Shown in pieces: positions 22,886-33,284 of a DNA stretch of 64,000 bases; the first letter of the stretch is position 1; every line of letters starts with the position of its first letter. The notes beneath the pieces were generated by a model that was not told the DNA's origin, made no database searches, and was given only the letters and a program-made list of their open reading frames with translations. This stretch comes from Bimastos eiseni. Its lineage: Eukaryota > Annelida > Clitellata > Crassiclitellata > Lumbricidae. Both the position numbers and the translations under genes were made by a program. The stretch spans positions 33,580,321 to 33,644,320 of the forward strand of contig OY365811.1 in the NCBI GenBank assembly GCA_959347315.1, in the 5' to 3' direction.

Positions 22886-23941
22886 CAGGGCTTAAAGTGT
22901 GCATGGACGGTCATGGACGACGTCCAAGCACTTATTTTAGAGGCTGGACGAGTGTCCATGCAACAGTGCAATTCCTCTATATGCGCACGTTATTATCAAC
23001 AGGAAAAAGAGGAGGACAAAAATTTCGCGCTTCGCGCGTTTACAAACTATTTCCACAACTTTCAAAACGATGCGGGTGCCACTAGCCCCTTGTCGACAGT
23101 TTCACAAAGGAGAGCAATTCTCTTAAATTACAGCAAATATTTCACCAACGAATAATCGACGACAATATAATGGTTAATGGATAAAAAACCTAACGAATAA
23201 TTTTTTCTAATTTTTTTCGTCCATTGTCTTTGATCAAGTAGAAGTTGGATTGCTAATAATAATGATTGCAAATCCAGCTTCTGCTTCAGCAAAAACCATT
23301 TTTCAATTCAATTTCTATTTAGGCAAATATTCATTTCGATGATTCAACTTTTACTTCAGTAGGCATTATATTCATCTAAAAGAGCATCTGCTGAATTTCG
23401 TTCACCCACCCAACTTCTATTCCAGGATCATTAATGTCACCAATCCAACTTCTGTTTTAACGAACAGAGTGGACCACTGTACGTAGCGGACGAACTATTT
23501 GTCGTCGAATTAATACGTTGGTGCTCTGCTTTTGCAATCTTTAGTTCTTAACTTTTTAAATGACGTCACTTAGCAGTAGTTATTACCACAATTAAACAAC
23601 ACTAATTATGATTATGAGTCTTTCATCCTGAGGAATGCATAAGATTGTAATTTCTCCATGTTTCTTCGTTCTACTATTATACTTTGAAATATTTTTTAGT
23701 TACAATTAACTTTTTATAATTTTAAGAAAATGTGCATAACATTCTGGACATCTGGTTTGATTTGGGAGGGGGGGGTAGAGGTCAAGGTCTTGTGACGTGA
23801 CGTCATACTTGAGGGGGTCATGGCATTTGTCACGACGTGTGACGAATGGGGAGGGGTCAAAAACTGCTTGACGTCATTCATGGACGACTCCCCTAGCGTC
23901 CAGGCACTTCTTTCTTTACACTTTAAGCACTGGACGGTCTG
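22886..23941. mobile_element. Non-autonomous hAT-type element, 1.06 kb
   Basis: The left end CAGGGCTTAAAGTG and the right region CACTTTAAGCACTGG...TCTG are inverted. Both carry GGACGGTC and TGGACGAC copies. The flanks GACCTAAC (22878-22885) and GACCTAAT (23942-23949) give an 8-bp target duplication with one mismatch. Open frames at 22897-23155 have no recognisable product. The exact right end (CTG at 23939-23941) is chosen because it yields this duplication. Confidence 0.72.
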
Positions 23942-24138
23942 GACCTAATCAATGTAACCATGCCTTAATACTTTCTATGAATCATCTCACCTTACCATGG
24001 TTTAATACTTTCGAAGGTTCTACACATGACTGGATCTAACATCACCTGGCATTGTTTTTTATGCTCCTATGCACCATAGCTAAATAAATGAGACATTGAT
24101 TGATGCGGAGTATGTATAGATGGCGTGGCATCACCTAC

Positions 24139-24407
24139 CTTAGTCTGTCGCTTCGCGTTGTCCTCATCAGCAGCTGTTCCTGCGAATGAGCATTTGTCGC
24201 CTTGATGAGCCCACCTGAACCACCACCTGTACCACCCCCTCCCAACCTCCGACCTGCAGCGCCTCTGTCGTCTGCTGATGACGCATCCATCGGTGATGCT
24301 ACTGCAACAGCGACTGGTTTCGTCTTTCTTCCACTTCTCGCTGCTGCTACTGCTGCTGCTATATTGCAGCCTTTGCCCGAGGAAATGCTGACGGCGATCG
24401 AATGCAC
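24139..24407 (-). CDS. Possible exon of unknown gene, Ala/Gly/Ser-rich
   Basis: A GC-rich island inside AT-rich DNA. One minus frame reads MHSIAVSISSGKGCNIAAAV, then VASPMDASSADDRG, a glycine-rich run and HSQEQLLMRTTRSD. It ends next to a strong donor (AGACTAAG then GTAGGT at 24138-24133). A second minus frame is His/Arg-rich over 24067-24654. I prefer the first because its residue composition is protein-like and the donor fits. No homologue is recognised and the plus strand is also open. Confidence 0.3.
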
Positions 24408-24439
24408 GGCGTCGACTCTCTTCCACGGATGCGACTGCT

Positions 24440-24540
24440 CCAGCTAAATGCCGATGGCGGATGTGGTGTTGATGATGATGTTGGTGGTGGTGATAGTGGT
24501 GATGATGATGGTGGGGGTTGTGGAGATAGTATGCGCTCGG
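24440..24540. repeat. GATGGTGGT-rich simple repeat
   Basis: GTGGTGATGATG units, giving poly-His/poly-Asp frames on the two strands. Confidence 0.75.
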
Positions 24541-24669
24541 CCTTTGAAGACGGTGTCCTTCTTTCTCTCTGCCTTGCTTTCTCTTCTCAGTCTTTTTATC
24601 CACTACATCGCCCGCTTCCCGTGCGTCTGCGCGAGTGTTTGTCTGTCCGCGCATCTGTTCTTATGTCAG

Positions 24670-24800
24670 CAGTGTTCCCTCTAAATTGCTGAATGTTGTG
24701 TGCGCAAGAAATATTTTGTGTGCAACATTTTAGAAATGACTTTTGTGCGCAGGTCCGAGTTGAATGCGATCAGGACGACATCTAATTCTACGGTTCTGAT
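24670..24800 (+). mobile_element. hAT-type element terminus (fragment)
   Basis: Begins CAGTGTTCCCTCTAAATTGC followed by TGTGTGCGCAAGAAATATTT and a further TGTGTGC. This is a familiar hAT terminal layout with subterminal repeats. The other end is not found. Confidence 0.5.
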
Positions 24801-24803
24801 ATG

Positions 24804-25880
24804 CAGGCCCGGCTTTAAGTATAGGCGGCTGCCGAGAGCGACATTTTTCCAAGGGGCAGCAAAGTCTGGCTAAAAAAATGTTTTTAATTTTTAACATCAA
24901 CATTTGGACCTAACATTCTCATAAGTATTTCGTTATATACGCGGCATAATATGCCTATTAAAATTTTCAAAGTCACGTGGTACCAAACTCTAGCTCAACT
25001 TTATCACTTGAATATTTCAATGCTATCTTGTAAACCAACGTGATAGTTAGAATCATTATACGTCACTTCCGTCAAAATATGTTTCGACTGCCTTCTGGCG
25101 GTCTGCTAATAGTATGTGTGCTGTAAGTAGGCCTATTGTTTAGTTAATTGTTATATTTCTTATTTAATTGCATGAATTTTATGAAATATTACAGAACTGA
25201 AAATAATATTAAAATTTAAGTTTTTAACTTCAACTTACTCATAGTTTTATTCGCATATTTTTTTAATCTACAGTCCGAACAGTCGTTGCCCTTATGGGCA
25301 CGGCTAACGCAGGATATCGTAAACGTTTATATCTGGGGCAGAATATAGAGGGGAAAAGCTGACAAAAATCGCTCATAGAATCGCAGAAAGGAGCTATCAT
25401 ACATTTTTAACAAAAGCACTGATTTGAGTAGTAGTGACAAGGAGTCAGATAAATCAGATTCGAGCCAAGTAGCCATACAGGAGGAAATGACGCCATCAGT
25501 TTCAAGCATAAATTATGTAGGGCCTACTGCTCAAGACAGAACTGACAGTTCTTCACCATAAGTTTCGCAGTTTACTCCTCACATATTTTCAATGAATGAT
25601 GACAATGGAAATGGCAAATGAGTTGCGTCAAACTGAAGAACTTACTGATGAACACAAGAAGAGTGTAGGCTTGAATTTATCAATATTAGGTGCCAATATA
25701 GGCTAATGGAAGATCCCGCTCAATGGCCAGATATCACAGACATTCATGGTTTTCTTATTCAGCATGTGGGTCCGTCTACCTGTAATGACCTTCCTCCATC
25801 ACTAAGAGCTAACTCTCCACCGACTTCTCACTCCTTAAAGGCGTACGTTTCTTTTCCCCTGGGGTTACCTTGCAGAGAGA
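24804..25880 (+). mobile_element. hAT-superfamily transposon remnant with zinc-finger-type N-terminal coding relic
   Basis: A CAGGCCCGGCTTTAAG terminus at 24804 is a common hAT end. Downstream, 25706-25885 encodes EDPAQWPDITDIHGFLIQHV followed by GPS, which resembles the DPxxWPxxITDxxRxxLIxxGP block before the TTF-type zinc finger of animal hAT transposases. Upstream 25360-25690 is broken by stops. The catalytic part is missing, so only a relic remains. Confidence 0.55.
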
Positions 25881-25899
25881 GTCTCTGAACGGTTATTCT

Positions 25900-27097
25900 G
25901 CGACAGGCGCAAAAGAAATCTAAAGATACGATACTTGCTCTCTTGACGAATAAACGAGCAAGCTAATGACGTATTTTTATGAAAACGTCATATTTTGCTT
26001 GTCTCGCCGATGACGTCATCGTTGAAGCCATTGTTAAATATCTTGGAAACGGCTAGATGTTCATTTTGTAAGTCAACCTGCATGCAGGTGAGAAACGTTT
26101 CGAAAATGCATCGAAAATCTTCGATTTGAAGAAGTGAAGAGTTGAATTTCGACAAAAGAGAGATGCCGTAAGAAGACAACGTCAGCCAACAATCGTTTCG
26201 TCGTCACGAAATGTCATTTCGAACAGATATTCATCGTTGATGTCGATCAGAAAAGCAGGAATTGAGAGAATAAGTTTGTAGCCTATAGGCCTACATAAGT
26301 ACCTGTTCAACACTGTTGACGACGCTAATGGACAAAACAGTAAATGATCGACAAAAAACTGTCTTCTATAGTCTAATAGAAAATCGTCGATCGAAATAAG
26401 CATGAATTTTGAAATAAATTTCAATGCGTATGCACTTGGGCCGGAACTGCATCTGTTGAAAACAGAACGGTCGATAATCGAATCATTGGAGCAAAATGTC
26501 GTCTCGAACAGCAAATTTTTTAAGAATCATCCACCATAAAGAAGCAGAATTCGGAATTGCTCAACTTGAAGAGGCAAATCGGTCACCTCATCCACGCGGA
26601 GATGACCATCGTTTGCTGACAACATTCGCTACATCGTATCACTCACATGATCAATTTTTAGCAACGCTTAACCTCTAGTCGAAAATTACTAGGCTAATTC
26701 AAGTAATTTCAATGTCTTCATATCTGGGCAGAAATATAAATTCCTAGTAGGGCCCAATGTTGCACTGTTTAATCTCGTCGATAATTTTCTGATTTGTTGA
26801 ACTATGTTGTTCTATGTTTCCCTTTTCTATACTTTCCTTATAGGTTTCCACCTCTGGAAAAAATAACGGCCACTACGTGTCCTACACCACCCAGGTAGGC
26901 CTATGGGTTGTAATCGTAATCTCCAAACTTCTAAAGCGCCACTGTATACATGCATAGCCTACGGCTGCCTACCTACATGTATACCACATCACAGTCAACG
27001 CCGCTGCGTCGTGACACGCATGAGATTTAGTATAGCGTCTTATTTATAAGTCAGCTGCCTCACAGGCACTGCACACATGACTATCTAACTCAATGCC
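25900..27097. other. No gene recognised
   Basis: AT-rich DNA with local TCGA-containing inverted repeats (26030-26500) such as CGAAAATCTTCGATTT. A 110-codon minus frame (26182-26514) has no family signature and looks fortuitous. Confidence 0.45.
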
Positions 27098-27178
27098 AGT
27101 CCCAAGCCTGGATAAAGAAGGAGGGCGACGCTGATGATTCTTGTCATCTCACAGTGTCGTTAAACTGAAACTACTAGC
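27098..27178 (+). repeat. Dispersed repeat (CCTGGATAAAG family), copy 2
   Basis: CAGTCCCAAGCCTGGATAAAG, then TTCTTGTCATCT and CACAGTGTCGTTAAACTGAA: the longest copy of the family in this window. Confidence 0.65.
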
Positions 27179-27336
27179 TTAGCTACTACTAGGCTATATC
27201 TAACTCATCCAGATATTTCAGTCCATTTTGAGCTAGTTTGAAAATGTTTCCGAGTGAAGTATAATGAATGAACATGTATATCCAACATATGTATATATAT
27301 ATATCACACGTGAAGCTGAAGACTGTTCAAAGTAGA

Positions 27337-27387
27337 AGATCCGGGTCATATATATGAACATTTTTTTCATATATATGACCCGGATCT
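27337..27387. repeat. Perfect 21-bp inverted repeat (hairpin)
   Basis: Arms at 27337-27357 (starting AGATCCGGGTCATA) and 27367-27387 are exactly complementary around a 9-nt loop. TA repeats lie on both sides (27291-27302 and 27433-27470). Confidence 0.9.
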
Positions 27388-30087
27388 GTGTTTGAAGACC
27401 TCTCGCTGACCGGCTCCAAATCCCGGCACCTACATATATATATATATATATATTATATATAAATTATATATATCCACAAGCAGCTGAACGCAGGCTGCCC
27501 TTATTGAGCATTCCTGATGTTATTGATGTGTGTCAGTGCGGTGCCGACCAACATTAGGCCTGCCTGTCACAAAATGAGTAAGCTTATTTGATTCTTTCCT
27601 TTCATGACGCTATTTATCTCTGTCGTAACGTCGTTGTTTTATTCTGTTTCTGTAGGTGTCTGCGAGAATGCGCTGCTTGGTTCCTGTTTGATGGTTTTCC
27701 GGTGGAGAGGTTTCGTTGTGAGAGGAGATGGGGTAGATTCGGGTGAATGTTATGGTTGCACTGTGGCTCTGTATCGTTTTGTGTGTTTGTGTTAGTAGTT
27801 GTTTGTAAATAAACGACCCCCCCCCCCGTTGGTCTACGGCCTAAAAACCGTAGCTCATGGGGTTTGCTCGTTCGTTTCTGTATATGTTTGTTGCCAGTAT
27901 ATTTCCTCTTCACCTGCTGAGCCTCTGGAGTGTCGTAAAATCCCGTAAGCTCTTATAAGGCAGGAGGGCCCCTGGAGTGGCTTAAACTCCCGTAAGCCCT
28001 GTTTTTTTCGTAGTCCTGGAATGAGCCAAAGGATGAGAAGGAGGGAGGCATGGAATCAACATGGAACAGACGGAGCGCCATTAAGCTTCTCTAGAGCACA
28101 GGTCTCGATTCACTCTTGATTAAAATAATTCTTGCCAAGTTCAAGGTGTTTCTTCAAGTTTCCAAAAGGCGATAAATCACAGTTATAGACTTAAGTGTGC
28201 AATATCAGTCAATTCAATGATTTGCATATGTAGTTACAATCCAGAATTCAACCACTTCTTTCCACCTGCGCCTCTTCCGTCTGACACTTCTTCTTCCCTC
28301 ACCTCGTCATTAAAATTAGGTAAGCAAATCGTTTCACAGCCTAGCTGCTCCATCTCTTTGAAACAAAACACCGTCATACTATCTGATTCACCCCACAAAC
28401 TAACCAACACCTCACATCTTGCCACTTCTCCTCAGGTCTTTCACTTATAGGCCCATAACTGAAAACACTGCTTATTTACACAATTATCTTGTCCTGATTC
28501 AAGATTTCTTCCAGTTGCTTCTCTAGCCAATTACAATGCTAAACACCTGATGCATCCACCGCAGTCGTTTGACTGTCCCATTGAATCTTGACCTAGAGCC
28601 AATTTTAGCAATTGGTTGGTGAAGAATGTACTTATTTATTTATTTATTTATGCAAATCATAGTAAAGCCTGAAGTTACTCTGCAAAATAAAGGCACTGCC
28701 ACCAACTCGTTCCATTCATTCGTATCATACTTTACTCAAAATCATAGAAGGCAAGCAAACGACAAGTCAAAGCTCGCAGTTTATAATGAATCGTTTTTCC
28801 ATCAAAAATCGTTTAAGAAATAAACTCAATGAATTTTACAGAGTCGACCTAATTTACAGATTATGACCAGAGCGAAGCCAAGCAATTTATGTACAACAAT
28901 CAATTAAAACACAGCACATCAAACGTTTCTCCTGGATGCAAAAGCAATCCATGCCACTATGTTCAGCATTGTCCATGTTGTAGCCAAAAGACAGCAGCTA
29001 CTTCAGAGATTCTAAAACATATAGTACATAGAACTCTTATTTCGTCCACACAATAATTAATGACTACAATAGACAGTAGTACGCATTAATCTGCGACAAT
29101 AATTTACGCTTTTCAGAAAAGTCATCTTATCAAAAAAACATTTGAAATAATCATTTGTTACAGCTGACATTAATATACTTAGAACTTCAACGACGAAATT
29201 GAACTAAGAGCAACTTGGAAACCAATGCCGCTTGTAATTAAAGTGTTAAGTGATCAACTTCTGATTACTGTTACTTAACTTAACAGTTGGTTTCTCTCTC
29301 TTCAAAGTTGGGGAGACAGCAATGAATAAATGAACAAACGGATAAATGCCAAAAGTAATTTGACCCAATTGGCAAATATAAAACCTTGTACGAGTCTTTT
29401 CATAAGCAAAGACATTCATCAAGCATCCTACCTTGAGCCCACATAATTTAAATGCTAGCATTTGCACTGATCGGAGGAACAATATAGATATGTTTAAAAC
29501 CACATCAATCAATGAATTTTATATTTAGATCAAACTATTTCAGCCTTCAAACATCCATTTGAACATCCAGCACAGATGGACTAGGAATCATAACCAAAAT
29601 CCAACTTTTACCCAACTAAGTGTGGCAAGTTTATGCCACAGTTCAATAAATCTCTAACAGAATTCCTGGAAAATTTGAAATGATTCAGGCTTTTGAGAAA
29701 CAAGAAAGATGGCTGTTCATATTCAATTCTATCCTAACTTCTAAATAATTAAATAAATAAATAAATAAACTTTTCGATGCACAAACTGAACAGAACTCCT
29801 GAATTTATTTGCATTTGTAGTATAAAAGCGGAAATAGTGAACGTTGTACAACTAGCCTGCAGGCCTTTTCAAAGATCCTAATGCAAATGAGCACAAGAAG
29901 CAGTAGTATTATATTCACATAAATACATTCTATCACACATAGCTTACTTACAATGCACAGCGTAAATTGCCTCAAATGCAGCTGAACCTCCTTAAAACAA
30001 ACGATAACACAAATGCAGATTTATAACACAATCCGGGACATCGGTTGACTTAGCTATAGAATATGACCGTATCCTGATCATCTAATG
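27388..30087. other. No gene recognised; AT-rich
   Basis: Holds a C run at 27818-27826, GTAAGC/TCTTATAAGGC-type short repeats at 27930-27995, and TTTA/AAAT tetranucleotide repeats (28627-28651 and 29744-29769). Segment 28360-28450 resembles 57010-57090 on the other strand. No coding structure is supportable. Confidence 0.5.
28360..28450 (+). repeat. Dispersed repeat shared with 57010-57090 (inverted)
   Basis: CAACACCTCACATCTTGCCA followed by CTTCTCCTCAGGTCTTTCAC corresponds to AAACACCTCACCTCTTGC and TATCTCCCCACAGGTTTTTC read on the minus strand at 57010-57090. The shared translation (NTSxLAxSPQVFH) suggests a relic of an element coding region or chance retention. Ends not defined. Confidence 0.5.
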
Positions 30088-30411
30088 CAGTGCTGTCCAA
30101 CCTTTTTGACGCTGTGGGCCACCGAATAAATTATCTTGAAGCCGATGGATGCACCAGCAACCTCAAAACAATGACTAAAATTTATTGAAAATTATGTATT
30201 GCATTAAAATTTATTATTGAATAATCATAAAAATCATATGTATGCTTGTCATGTATGGCACTTTATAAAATAATAAGCCAAGTTGTTTTGAACAAATAGC
30301 TATGCAAGCAGAGCAGAAACTATTACTTCTTCTACACAAATTGCAAAAATTTAGCAAGCTCGGGTGGGCCACACAAAAATCATCCCACAAGGAGCATGTT
30401 GGACAGCATTG
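30088..30411. mobile_element. Non-autonomous hAT-type element, 324 bp
   Basis: Ends CAGTGCTGTCCAAC and GTTGGACAGCATTG are inverted repeats (13 of 14). GTGGGCCAC blocks lie near both ends. Flanks ATCTAATG (30080-30087) and ATCAGATG (30412-30419) match at 6 of 8 positions, compatible with an old 8-bp duplication. Confidence 0.8.
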
Positions 30412-32321
30412 ATCAGATGTATATATTAATCTTCTCAGAATGTATAATTATATTTGGCTACCAAATGTTGCATTAAATAGAAGATCCACTGTACAAAAAC
30501 AAGCAGCAATTAACTGTTATAATTATATAATATAATATCTTTGTTTAATTTAATTTCAAACTGGCAAACCACAGTATGATTAGACGTAAAGTATGAACGG
30601 ATGATGACAAGTTATTACAGAAGTCGAATTTAATGGTACTGCAACCATGCAAGGCGAACATCACATATATTTGATTTAACTAGCGAAAAAGGACTAGTCA
30701 ACCTTAGTGGTAGCGATAATTGAACTCGCTTCCTTTGTTCTGCAAGTCAATGTGTTATCGGCTACTATTCACCAGCACATTATTTGTGCATCATGTCAAT
30801 ATCCGAAGTGAAACAACAGCACTAGGCCTATATGACAATCGTTCTTGTTGGTCTGTAACACTAACTGTGCTAAGTCTTGATCAAGCAACTATTGCATATA
30901 AAATAATTCCAGTTAATTACACCCAATTGCTTAAAGTATGGACCAGATCGTGCACCCAACGGATGACCAAGTGCATTAAAGACTCCATTATTCAACGGAC
31001 AGTACGCAACAATGCAATAAAAAGCTCTTTTGGTAGAATTGTGCATTAATTTACGCTATTGATTTACATAATTAGTCACCAGAACTACCACTAAATACCA
31101 TTGTAAATAATACTTTGCAGGTAAAGCCCTGCATTGACAAAACTCATAATTTTATGACTGTTCATAAGTAAGAAATGCATTGACCTGCTTCAAAACACAA
31201 CAAATATCAATGTGAGTCAAAATTTTTCAAAGGCATTATTAAAAGAGGCCACAGACCTTCAAAGCAACTCTGCCATCATAGTAAGTAAGGACAACATAGA
31301 AGGTCGCATCTATGCATTTTAGGCATGAAACAGTGAAAGACGCACATGGTAATTGATTCTACATGTACTTAAAGCAGAATTAAGCCAACACAGAAAGGCT
31401 TTCTGATCGTGCACCTATGCTAGCAAAAGAAGATTGTAGAAAGTGCAATCATACTACAGTGTGCTTACTTACATCAATCCCAACACACATAAATTCCTTT
31501 AAGAACAAATAATATGGAACAAAAACGTCACTTAGTTAATTCTTCATTTCCTTGCTCATAACAAATACTAATTGCTGTACTGTAGAACAGTGATTAAAAA
31601 TGTCATGGTTTCAAAGCGTCAAATTCATTATGGCTCAAGTACATTCAGCTGAACCGGCATAAACAAGTCTCATGATTTTAATCATTAAATAAATTAAGTT
31701 GAATGTCTAAAAATTTCACGATTGCAAGGTTTAAAGTTAATTCCGTTATATTGTAAAAAGCTTGGTTCAGTCAAAACTGTATAAGCTTACATCATACCGT
31801 TTTTCATGAGAGTTTCATACCACCAACTCGAACTTCTTTGGATGTCACAGGCATCAGACAACAGACAGTGGTAATGGGGCAACAGAACAACAATAAAGGC
31901 CATAGACAACAGACAAGCCAAAGACACCAAAGGCAAACACAACGCCAACAGCAAACCAAAAGGACACACACAACCAACAGACAGTGATGACAACATGGCA
32001 ACAACGCTTTACAGACCTTACACGTTCATTTGTTTGCAAAACACGGATCAATCGCGATTCCATTATAATATCACTCACTACATGACTTACATCTTTAGGC
32101 ACACTCACACACACATATATATTTATGATTATAAGATAATTCTTGATATCCCTTTTGTAATCAGTCATATCATCATCAGTACATGTCAGCACATCGTTGA
32201 GATATCACTGTTAGCATACAACTCCATCAATTAATGAATCAATTACAAAATTGTATATGTAATCAATGCCCTTCAAACTTCTCAAACCTCCTACGTCATC
32301 ACATCTTCCACCATATTTATG
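30412..32321. other. No gene recognised; possible distal downstream region of APC
   Basis: AT-rich DNA with short chance frames only. Segment 31830-32000 is strikingly A/C-rich on the plus strand (CAACAGACA-type units). A poly(A) signal for APC could not be assigned. Confidence 0.5.
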
Positions 32322-32549
32322 GTGTGGCACAGTGGCTGATCGGTTAGAGCGGTCAGCCCGTAACGTTCAGTGTGTGCTAAGCCTCGTCCGGGGCGTCAGT
32401 CACTGTGTAGGGACCTTGATCAAGTCCTTTGCGCACCATTGCTCTGCAGTACAACTGCAATTGCGCCATTGAGGCGTGTATATGCACTTCTGAGCAAAAG
32501 ATGTTGGAAGAAGGGCGGTATCAAATTTCGGTAACAATAATAATAATTT
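32322..32549 (+). mobile_element. tRNA-derived SINE, family 1, B-box region deleted
   Basis: The head GTGTGGCACAGTGGCTGATC then GGTTAGAGCGG is intact and the body and AAT tail match the copy at 11378-11592. The segment between TGTGCT and CGTCCG lacks the GGTTCGA B box. Confidence 0.88.
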
Positions 32550-33284
32550 GCCCTCGGCCGCCGCTCTCAAATCCCGCAAGCGCTCCATACGATCTTTGCT
32601 AATTCATTCACATTTCGCCTGTCAACTGGTACTCACTCAGGTTGCTTGCTCTCTCCTGAAACTTTAAACTTAAAAACCTTTACCTTTTCAAACTATCCTA
32701 CCCTGGTTCTGCTTCTGCCTCAACACCACTTTGGAGCTGTACCTTTATAGTTAATGTTACAGGAAATTCAGTTGCTTGAGATTCGGTTTCTTGTATAGAC
32801 CACATAGGTACATTTTGGAAGGTAAATATTTTGGTACAAATAGTGAAATATCACTCTCTCACGGCTCATTAACCAGGTTTTAACGACCAGCGTACACTAA
32901 GATGTATGGGAAAACATATGTAGCTGGTCGTTAAAAGGTTAACTTAAAGAACATTCCGATTCCTAGGTGGCAGACACGAGATAAACATCAAGCACTGAAA
33001 TAATCGTTCTGGTCAAGTTGAACTAAGCTTGACTTTACAAACTTGACATGAAATAATGTGGGTCCTGGTCTTGTATAACTTTTCCATTAAAATACATCTG
33101 AAACTGGTTTACCAACAACCCAGAACCCATATCACAGTACCTCTAAACAAGTCAACGTCAAGAACCCCACTTAAGAGCCTTACGATCATAAGGTGACTAA
33201 TGCTATTTGGAATGCTTGAGTTAGTGCTGCCAACTCTAGTGAACCAAAAAATGGCAACAGGCCCTGCATTGGCTTATAACCATC
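32550..33284 (-). other. Probable 3' untranslated/downstream region of APC
   Basis: Lies immediately downstream of the APC stop codon on the minus strand. No open frame of note. No clear AATAAA close to the stop on the minus strand, so the transcript end is not located. Confidence 0.4.
32869..32942. repeat. Imperfect foldback, 20-bp stem
   Basis: TTAACCAGGTTTTAACGACC plus AGC (32869-32891) pairs with GCTGGTCGTTAAAAGGTTAA (32923-32942) apart from a 3-nt bulge. The loop of about 31 nt can pair further. It lies about 340 bp beyond the APC stop codon. It is either a tiny MITE or a structured RNA element. Confidence 0.7.

Noticed and set aside
26182..26514. 110-codon minus frame
   Set aside because: AT-biased, no domain, no splice context; probably chance.
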